Part shown: piece after piece, positions 1-5,242 of the stretch
Layout of the letters: every line of letters begins with the position of its first letter
How positions within the stretch are numbered: position 1 is the first letter of the stretch
Source: Bacteroidales bacterium
GTDB lineage: Bacteria > Bacteroidota > Bacteroidia > Bacteroidales > JAAUTT01
DNA: 5,242 nucleotides
NCBI GenBank assembly: GCA_012031335.1
Contig: JAAUTT010000405.1
Span: forward strand, 1-5,242
Direction: 5' to 3'
Translations under genes and position numbers: made by a program
Notes under the pieces: generated by a model
The model's input: only the letters and a program-made list of their open reading frames with translations
The model's database searches: none
What the model was told of the DNA's origin: nothing

Positions 1-72
1 AAATCACGCTCTACTATTATTTGTTTTTTAATTAATTACCAAAAAATGTCTGCTTGATTTGAGTTGAACGAT

Positions 73-95
73 GATCGGATCCGATCGGTCGGATC
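73..95. repeat. GATC-rich palindrome and overlapping hairpin
   Basis: Positions 73-86 (GATCGGATCCGATC) form a perfect 14-bp palindrome. Overlapping it, GATCCGA (78-84) and TCGGATC (89-95) can pair as a 7-bp stem around a TCGG loop. Four GATC sites fall within 23 bases, and a fifth lies at 124-127. This GC-richer patch stands out in otherwise AT-rich DNA. It could be an operator or a methylation-sensitive site, or it could be chance. No function can be assigned from sequence alone. Confidence 0.4.
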
Positions 96-121
96 AATAC
101 TTTCGAATTTATCTACATCCC

Positions 122-226
122 ATGATCTGGATTCAAAAGGAAATTGTTTTAGAAGTTAAAGCTCCCAAATTATTTGTAGTATCTGATTTTTTAATGACAG
201 CAAAAAAATATGAAAAATTTTATTAA
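122..226 (+). pseudogene. Short ORF, possible N-terminal remnant of a YjbQ-like protein
   Basis: An ATG at 122 opens a 34-residue reading frame that ends at TAA 224-226; the same frame is open back to an ATG at 71. Its first residues, MIWIQKEIVL, followed by a hydrophobic FVVSDFL, resemble the start of YjbQ/UPF0047 proteins. Those typically begin with W-x-Q-K, a beta strand, a Gly-Phe-His and a V-T-D-E. Here the Gly-Phe-His is not preserved, and the roughly 100 further residues of that family are absent from the following AT-rich DNA. It may be a decayed 5' fragment or a chance ORF. The similarity is from memory of the family and is weak. Confidence 0.2.
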
Positions 227-286
227 TAATTAAATGTTAATGATTAATGATATTTTATTACTTAATATATTTTAATAATAAATTTC

Positions 287-1020
287 TTGTTATTTAAATA
301 TGGTTTAAATGTATTTGGTCCTGCTGTCGAAAACAGAACCCTCGATTCCATAAGGCCCAGTCTGATGGATCCTTTGTGTGAGGGCCCCGACCCTGTGTAT
401 GCAATTGCAATGGATGTGGGTAAACTGGAACATAAACCATTTCTGGATAAGCACAACCTGCTTTTGGTGTTGTAACCTATGCAGCAGGCCGATTGGGAAA
501 AGAACCCGTACGCAGTCAGGGCCATATACATAAAAAAGCACGTACAAACCTGATTTCTCCTCCCGAAATTTATGAGATATGGGCAGGCAAAGCTATTATT
601 TATATGCAGGAATCAGCTGATGATCACCCAGGACTTTGTTTCGCCGTGGAGGCAGGACCGGGCGATGTGGTTATAGTCCCGCCCGACTGGGCCCATGCTA
701 CCATCAGTGCCGATCCATATAACCCTCTCACCTTTGGTGCCTGGTGCGATCGCAATTATGGGTTCGAATACGACCTGGTACGTGCTCATAAAGGGTTAGC
801 CTGGTTTCCGGTGTATAACAGCAAAAACCAGATAGACTGGATTAGGAACGAAAATTATTTACCTTGCACCCTTGTTAGGAAAAAACCCGATTTACATCCT
901 CAACTGGGCATAAAAAAAGGCAAGCCTATCTACAGTATTTTCGAAGATAAACCTGAAACATTTCTGTATGTTGCAAATCCTGCCATGAAAGAAAAAGTGT
1001 GGAAGAGCTTTGTGCCTTAA
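287..1020 (+). CDS. Cupin-type glucose-6-phosphate isomerase (frameshifted as read)
   Basis: This is a metal-dependent cupin glucose-6-phosphate isomerase (Pfam GPI type, as in Pyrococcus), which interconverts glucose 6-phosphate and fructose 6-phosphate in the cytoplasm. After repair it has about 244 residues. The ligand set is visible: GHIH gives H80 and H82, PPEIYE gives E94, and VPPDWAH gives H137. The frame breaks near 462-465: reading four Ts as five turns LLLVL-stop into LLFGVVTYAAGRLG, which runs straight into the cupin. The N-terminal part carries a conserved-looking NVFGP and an MDP...GPDPVYAIAMDVG stretch, making it longer than the roughly 190-residue archaeal enzyme. The start is uncertain. 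TTG 287 is the only NTG in frame, but ATG 300 would work (MVLNVFGP) if the T3 run at 303-305 were T4. No Shine-Dalgarno sequence is seen. Family assignment is strong; activity is inferred from family. Confidence 0.85.
462..465 (+). other. Homopolymer indel (T4, expected T5) in the isomerase gene
   Basis: Upstream of this run the protein reads in the frame of 287, and downstream it reads in the frame of 493. Adding one T gives CTG CTT TTT GGT GTT GTA (L-L-F-G-V-V) and one uninterrupted cupin protein. As read, the first frame stops at 473-475 (TAA). Confidence 0.8.
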
Positions 1021-1052
1021 TTTTATTTAATCCAGGTTTATTATCGGTAAAT

Positions 1053-1086
1053 CCATTATTTTATGGCCTGACAACCATTATTTTAT
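1053..1086. repeat. 12-bp direct repeat, 22 bp apart
   Basis: CCATTATTTTAT occurs at 1053-1064 and again at 1075-1086, a start-to-start distance of 22 bp, or about two helical turns. The pair lies 33 bases past the isomerase stop and some 50 bases upstream of the promoter match. It could be a pair of protein-binding half-sites, but the AT-rich composition makes chance plausible. Confidence 0.35.
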
Positions 1087-1112
1087 TTTCACTATAATTG
1101 AATTGAAGGGGA

Positions 1113-1143
1113 TTGACTTAGTATCTAATTTGGAGTATATTTG
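1113..1143 (+). promoter_or_regulatory. Putative Bacteroidota sigma-ABfr promoter
   Basis: TATATTTG at 1136-1143 matches the Bacteroidota -7 consensus TAnnTTTG perfectly. A TTG at 1113-1115 sits 20 bases upstream, in the place of the -33 TTTG/TTG element. Transcription would begin near 1150, giving a leader of about 245 bases before the peptidase ATG at 1395. It most likely drives the peptidase/OB-protein operon, and possibly the open stretch at 1187-1360. Short consensus matches in AT-rich DNA carry a real false-positive risk. Confidence 0.4.
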
Positions 1144-1186
1144 GTAACCTGACTTCACCATTTTGCTCTTTGTATTAAATATTTAA

Positions 1187-1360
1187 ACGACGATCCTGAA
1201 ATGTTCTGTCAGCGGAATTTCAAATTCGTGTGGGTGCGTTATTCAGGAAAGGACAACAGACTTATTAAGAACTTTGTCTAAATCTTTATATGGACAAGGA
1301 ATTGAATTTATTCTAAATGAAGCCGGAATTATTTTCAATAAGAACAAACCGGAATGCTGA
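1187..1360 (+). other. Unrecognised open reading stretch, no ATG
   Basis: After a stop at 1184-1186 this frame stays open for 57 codons to TGA 1358-1360, but it has no ATG. Its later half looks protein-like: an amphipathic segment (LLRTLSKSLYG) followed by IEFILNEAGIIF. An early part is Cys/Gly/Ser-rich with a CGC motif. A 26-codon ATG ORF at 1201-1281 lies in another frame. Given the homopolymer indels elsewhere, this could be a small gene broken by one, a remnant, or noncoding leader. I do not recognise it. Confidence 0.15.
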
Positions 1361-1394
1361 AGGTTAACAATTTATTGTAATAATAATTAATAGA

Positions 1395-2898
1395 ATGGAA
1401 AATACTATTAAAGTAATTATAACCAGCAAAAAGAACCTGGAGGCAAAATATACAAGTGATTTTTCTACAATAGAGGAATTAATTGCCGCTTTGGTAAAAT
1501 CCGATTTGAAACGAAAAATCCAGACTGAAATAATCTACATCGATAATGCAGATTCGGCCCGTAAAGCAGGTATCAAACCGGTATCTTCCGTAACCCGTTT
1601 AACAGCTAAAAGAGCAGTTGATGCCATTTATGAAAAATTGAAACCTGCTTATACTGTATTATTGGGTGCGCAGGATGTTTTTCCTTTCCAGGAAATAAAA
1701 AACCCGGCGTCGGATGATGATGTAACAGTTCCTACCGATTTACCCTATGCCTGCAATGCTCCCTATAGCACCAATATTTCAAAATTCACCGGACCAACCA
1801 GGGTAGTAGGTCGTATTCCCGATATTCCTGGTAAAGCCGATATCCAATATCTTACTCATGTAATAAATGCAGTTATAAACTTTAAAAATAAAAAGGAAGA
1901 GGAAATGGCCGATTATTTTTCGGTTACAGCTGCCGTTTGGGAAAAATCGACTCGTCAGAGTCTTGTAAATATATTCGGGAATAGTCAAAATATGCTGAAG
2001 TCTCCTCCCGCAAAAGCTGGATTTAACCCCGAAGATTTAAAAGCCCCTGTCCACTTTTTCAACTGTCATGGGGCTCCTGTCGATGCCCGGTATTATGGTC
2101 AGCAGGGAAATAAATTCCCGCCGGCATTCAGTTCGGCCGACCTGGCTGTTAAAACGCAGGGAGGCGTTGTTGTGGCTGCCGAATGTTGTTATGGCGCCCA
2201 GCTTTACGACCCGGCCAGTGAAGACGCCAACCTGATGAGTATTGCTAATGCCTATTTCAAGGATAATGCTGTAGCATTTGTCGGTAGCAGCAATATCGCT
2301 TATGGTCCTGCTGAAAGTCAGGGATTGGCCGATTTGATTACCCAGTATTTTATCAGAAACATCCTCGATGGTTCCTCCTGTGGAAGGGCTATGTTGGAAG
2401 CTCGTCACAAATTTTTTGTCTGTAAGTGGTCCGCAACTCGATCCTTACGAACTGAAAACACTGGCGCAATTCTATTTACTCGGAGATCCTTCCATTCATC
2501 CCGTGATAACCGATGATTCTCCCGATGGAGAGGACAGTATCCATAACCGCCGGCTTAACCTGGTTCATAAGGGTTATAACCTTTCTGCAACACTGGCTGT
2601 TTCCGAACCGGTTGAGATATTGAGTAAGCGGAAGGCCCCAAAAGATGAGGAGGCTTTCAGAAAGATACTGCAGCAAACAAATTTTACGGGCGAAGAAAAG
2701 GAATTGATATATAAAGTGACTCCCCGGAAGAAAAACAAGGATTCGTTTGCAAAGGTGATCTCGGGTGATAAGGATATTACTTACAGGGTTTTTCAAAAAA
2801 GAGAACCTTTGCACGAAAAATTCTCGGTTTCGGATGTTCTGGTTATAAAAGAAAGTGGCAGTATGCCCATTGGATGGAGAATCTATAAAGCTAAATAA
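1395..2898 (+). CDS. Gingipain-like (C25-type) clan CD cysteine peptidase, cytoplasmic (frameshifted as read)
   Basis: After repair of one indel this gene encodes about 500 residues with peptidase C25 hallmarks. A front segment contains VLLGAQDVFPF, then VPTDLPYACNAPY and VVGRIPD (residues about 113-143), like the substrate-side part of gingipains. A hydrophobic strand ends in NCHG (catalytic His225), and VVVAAECCYGA supplies the nucleophile, probably Cys265 with Cys264 adjacent. VGSSNIAYGP (296-305) and TLAQFYLLGDPSIHP (around 352-366) complete the fold. The last 130 residues are Lys-rich, charged and unrecognised. There is no signal peptide, transmembrane segment or type IX sorting domain, so it should act inside the cell, unlike secreted gingipains. 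The ATG at 1395 is the first in frame and follows an AT-rich leader. It precedes the small OB-like gene by 2 bases. Substrate and role are unknown; processing of an internal partner is an inference. Confidence 0.83.
2412..2417 (+). other. Homopolymer indel (T6, expected T5) in the peptidase gene
   Basis: The first frame runs past this point into a tail unlike the family and stops at 2514-2516. With five Ts the codons read H-K-F-L-S-V-S-G-P-Q-L-D, joining EARHKF to LDPYELKTLAQFYLLGDPS. That continuity is what C25-type peptidases show before the conserved LLGDPS. Confidence 0.82.
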
Positions 2899-2900
2899 TC

Positions 2901-3140
2901 ATGAACCTGATTAAACTTACCGGAACCGTGGAAACCGGAAATTTCGGAAAAGGGTCGAAAAGTGAACATACGGCGGTTTACATTCGCACGGGTGAGGGTA
3001 TATACCGGTTAAGGGAGAAGGGTGGCAATCCTTTCGAAAATGAATCGCTGAAACAATTTGTGGGGAAAACAATCAAAGCCGAAGGAACATTAGATAAGTA
3101 CTATTTTAGTGTTATTCCCCAGAGTATTGAGGTTTTATGA
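2901..3140 (+). CDS. Small probable OB-fold protein (DUF5818-like)
   Basis: This 79-residue protein starts at an ATG two bases after the peptidase stop and is almost certainly co-transcribed and translationally coupled with it. The sequence alternates short beta strands: LTGTVETG, AVYIRTGEGIYRL, then a Gly-Asn-Pro loop, a short helix (ESLKQFVGK), TIKAEGTLD and a final YYFSVIPQSIEVL. LxGTV at the start, GxxIxAxG in the middle and a closing I-x-V-L strand are typical of compact OB-like barrels such as DUF5818. It has no signal peptide, no cysteines and no catalytic motif. It may be a partner, inhibitor or targeting subunit of the adjacent peptidase; this is inferred from position only. The gene itself is well supported, the fold moderately. 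Confidence 0.75.
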   Translation: MNLIKLTGTVETGNFGKGSKSEHTAVYIRTGEGIYRLREKGGNPFENESLKQFVGKTIKAEGTLDKYYFSVIPQSIEVL

Positions 3141-3389
3141 TCTTTAAAAAAATGCGAATTTTAATTAAATACCCTAATTTTTATAAAATAGTTTAACAGT
3201 TTGTTTTATTTTGTTTATTCAGTCGGAATAATTTACCAGGGTCTTTCTTCAAAAATCCAACGATATCATTTTAACCCCCTTGAAAATTAAATTATTATTC
3301 TCAATCATCTCCTAATGTTAGCCTAATCATCTACTCACAATCTAAGTCTACTTTTCGGTTTTTAAAAAACTAACTTAAAATAAGAAAAA
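3141..3389. other. AT-rich spacer and leader before the SusC-like receptor
   Basis: No gene is visible. A partial -7-like TATTTTG lies at 3207-3213, and a seven-of-eight match (TACTTTTC) at 3349-3356. Neither has a convincing -33 partner. AATCATCT is repeated at 3303-3310 and 3325-3332, again 22 bp apart. The last 30 bases before the start are A-rich, as is usual for Bacteroidota translation initiation regions. No clear terminator follows the OB-like gene. Confidence 0.45.
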
Positions 3390-5242
3390 GTGGCTGGAAA
3401 ATTTGTTATTAAAATAAGGCTTGTAATGATGCTGGCTTTATTTATTTCTTTAAATGCACTTAACGCTCAAACTAATACCATTAATGGTAAAGTTACAGAT
3501 TCATCCGATGGGTCTCCAATGCTTGGAACAACCGTTACGGTGAAGGGCTCGTCAAATGGCAGTGCAACTAATAGTAATGGTGAGTATTCTATTTCCAATG
3601 TCCCTGCTGATGCGATTCTGGTATTTCCTTTATAGGATATGAAACTGCAGAAAGAACCTGTTGCTGGCCGAAATGTAATAAATATTGCATTGAAACCTGG
3701 CGCTCTGGCCCTTGAGGAGGTTGTAGTAACTGCTCTGGGTATCGAAAGGGCTGAAAAGGCGCTTGGGTATGCTCAAACAACTGTGGGTTCTGATAAAATT
3801 TCTGAATCTCATCAGACAAACTGGACAAAAGCGTTAACAGGTAAAGTCGCCGGATTAAGTATTTCTTCTGTAGGAGGTCCAAATGGTTCTGCAAAAATTT
3901 CCCTCAGAGGCGATAATTCTCTGAATAGTTCCGGAAACGAGGCTTTGGTTATTCTGGATGGAATCCCCATCAACAGCAAAACCATTGGCTCAGGATTTAA
4001 ATCGTATATGGGCGACGATAATGCTGTTGACTACGGAAGCCGTCTCTCAGATATCAACCCCGACGATATTGAATCGGTATCGGTTCTGAAAGGACCAAGT
4101 GCAAGCGCTCTTTATGGAAGCAGAGCTGCCAACGGTGTAATCATTATCACAACTAAATCGGGTTCAAAAAGCGATAAAGGTATTGGTATAACATTTAACT
4201 CGAGTGTATCCTGGGAAGATGTACTTCATTGGCCACATTATCAGTACGAATATGGTGAAGGCTCAAATAATTCTGCTTATTACTCATACGGCAATAGCGA
4301 AGATGGTATCAGTACAATTGCAACTGCCACATTTGGCCCAAAGTTCGATGCCAATAAAAAAATTTTTCCAGTATAACCCTGATGATCCTTCAGGAATCCC
4401 TACCGAAAGAACTCCATGGGTAGCATATCCTGATAACAGAAAAGATTTTTTTGAAACCGGTTTTAATACATCCAACAGTATTTCCATAGAAGGTGGAAAT
4501 GAAAAAAGCGCTGCCAGGCTTTCACTTTCTCATAATAAAAGCAACTGGATTATGCCTAACACGCAATGGCAGAGTTTTTCTTCCAGTCTATCGGTAAACC
4601 ATAGCGTTTCAAAAAAATTGAAGATTACCGGGAAAATAAACTATACACAAAAAGATAACAAAAATCTTCCCAACTCTGGTTATAATAACCATACTATCGG
4701 ATATATGATGCTTTTTCTTCAACCCAACTACGATATGGCATGGTATAAGGCAGGTTACTGGGTCGATGGACAGGAAAACATCAGGCCCAAAAGAATTGGT
4801 GATCAATTGATAGAGAACCCATATTTTATTGCCTACGAGATATTAAACAAAGGGAAAAGAAATAGTGTTACAGCCGGTGCTTCTGCTATATATACGTTTT
4901 CCCGAAAGTTTGAGTTAATGGTCCGCAGTGGTATGGATATGGGTAACGATTCGCGTGAGCAACGCAGACCTTTTAACATTCAAAGATACCCTGAGGGAAT
5001 GTACAGGCAACAGATTATAAACAATTACGAAATTAATACCGATGCTTTGTTTACCTACCGCACACTCAGCGTTAATAATATCGGACTTACCGCCTCTTTG
5101 GGAGGTAACATTATGCAAACTCAACAACAAAGTTTAATTGCTTATGCCAATAAACTTGTTATTCCCGGTGTGTATAATCTTGCAAACAGCAAGGACAAAC
5201 CCGAAATTACTCCCGAATTCCTGAGAAAACATATCAATAGCG
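3390..5242 (+). CDS. SusC/RagA-family TonB-dependent outer-membrane receptor, 5' part (frameshifted as read; runs off the window)
   Basis: This is the N-terminal ~617 residues of a SusC-like beta-barrel transporter, which with a SusD-type lipoprotein imports glycans or other large nutrients using TonB energy. Domains in order: a signal peptide with a hydrophobic core and a likely cut after LNALNA (residue 26); a carboxypeptidase-D-regulatory-like domain (about 30-101) with INGKVTD and, after repair, VFSFIGYET; LEEVVVTALG (about 108-117), the linker before the plug; the plug (about 138-260) with ALTGKVAGL, ALVILDGIP, and the signature LYGSRAANGVIIITTKSG near 241; then barrel strands. GTG 3390 is chosen because it gives the basic n-region; ATG 3426 would cut into the signal peptide. 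Three homopolymer indels (3624-3626, 3651-3653, 4356-4362) break the frame. The frame is open to 5242, and roughly 400 residues lie beyond. Substrate cannot be told, and the SusD partner is not visible. Confidence 0.95.
3624..3653 (+). other. Compensating pair of homopolymer indels in the receptor
   Basis: The T3 run at 3624-3626 should be T4 and the A3 run at 3651-3653 should be A2. With both changes the protein reads ILVFSFIGYETAEEPVAG, the standard end of the regulatory-like domain in SusC proteins. As read there is an in-frame TAG at 3633-3635. The two shifts cancel, so the same frame is used before and after this 30-base patch. Confidence 0.85.
4356..4367 (+). other. A7T5 tract indel in the receptor
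   Basis: Seven As followed by five Ts. As read, the frame gives NKKIFPV and stops at 4374-4376. Removing one A gives N-K-K-F-F-Q-Y-N-P-D-D-P, while removing one T gives N-K-K-I-F-Q-Y-N-P. Either way the frame then stays open for 860 bases to the window edge, with clear receptor sequence. Confidence 0.85.

Larger units (their letters stand above)
1021..1394. other. 374-base AT-rich intergenic gap
   Basis: No recognisable gene lies here. The gap contains a 12-bp direct repeat near the isomerase stop (1053-1086), a Bacteroidota-style promoter match (1113-1143) and an unrecognised open stretch without an ATG (1187-1360). I see no strong GC-rich hairpin with a T-tail to act as an intrinsic terminator after the isomerase. 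The only weak stem is CCAT/ATGG around a short AT loop near 1053-1066. Confidence 0.6.

Noticed and set aside
262..547. Two overlapping minus-strand frames opposite the isomerase start
   Set aside because: The plus strand carries clear isomerase sequence; the antisense translations resemble no family.
2037..2408. Minus-strand open frame of 123 codons opposite the peptidase
   Set aside because: It lies wholly within the well-supported peptidase gene, antisense to its catalytic motifs, and its translation shows no recognisable domain.
3589..3894. Minus-strand open frame of 101 codons opposite the receptor
   Set aside because: It is antisense to the regulatory-like and plug domains of SusC, is Gln/Leu-rich low-complexity, and is typical of a shadow frame.
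4356..4376. Programmed ribosomal frameshift at the A7 tract in the receptor
   Set aside because: The product upstream would be a useless truncated receptor, there is no evident stimulatory stem-loop, and four other homopolymer indels in the window point to a technical cause.
3390..4376. Receptor as a decayed pseudogene
   Set aside because: All domains and the long downstream frame are intact apart from single-base run-length changes, two of which cancel each other; real decay would leave substitutions and stops outside homopolymers.
1..5242. tRNA, rRNA, CRISPR array or insertion sequence
   Set aside because: No cloverleaf with conserved T-loop, no regularly spaced repeats, no transposase-like protein and no terminal inverted repeats were seen on either strand.

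Overview
The window reads as accessory or metabolic chromosome from a member of the Bacteroidota. The strongest evidence is a SusC/RagA-type TonB-dependent receptor with the family's hallmark motifs. AT-rich spacers, a match to the Bacteroidota -33/-7 promoter consensus and the lack of Shine-Dalgarno runs before the starts agree with this. All supported genes lie on the + strand.

Layout: (1) 1-286 is AT-rich. It holds a GATC-rich palindrome (73-95) and a short ORF (122-226) that faintly resembles the start of a YjbQ-family protein. (2) 287-1020 is a cupin-type glucose-6-phosphate isomerase with all four expected metal ligands visible. (3) 1021-1394 is a 374-base gap with a 12-bp direct repeat, a good promoter match and an unrecognised open stretch. 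(4) 1395-2898 is a cytoplasmic-looking clan CD cysteine peptidase of the gingipain (C25) type, followed after 2 bases by a 79-residue, probably OB-fold protein (2901-3140). These two look like an operon. (5) 3141-3389 is an AT-rich spacer. (6) 3390-5242 is the 5' part of the SusC-like receptor, cut by the window edge.

Three of the four main genes are interrupted as read. Five single-base indels, every one at a homopolymer (T4, T6, T3, A3, A7), break the reading frame. Changing each run by one base restores conserved protein motifs exactly. The likeliest explanation is homopolymer-length error in the source read or assembly rather than pseudogenes, so the coordinates below span the repaired genes.

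The genes do not form one obvious pathway. The isomerase is central carbon metabolism, and the receptor would import glycans or other large nutrients with a SusD partner expected beyond the window. The peptidase plus small OB-like protein is the least understood unit and the best candidate for an undescribed system.
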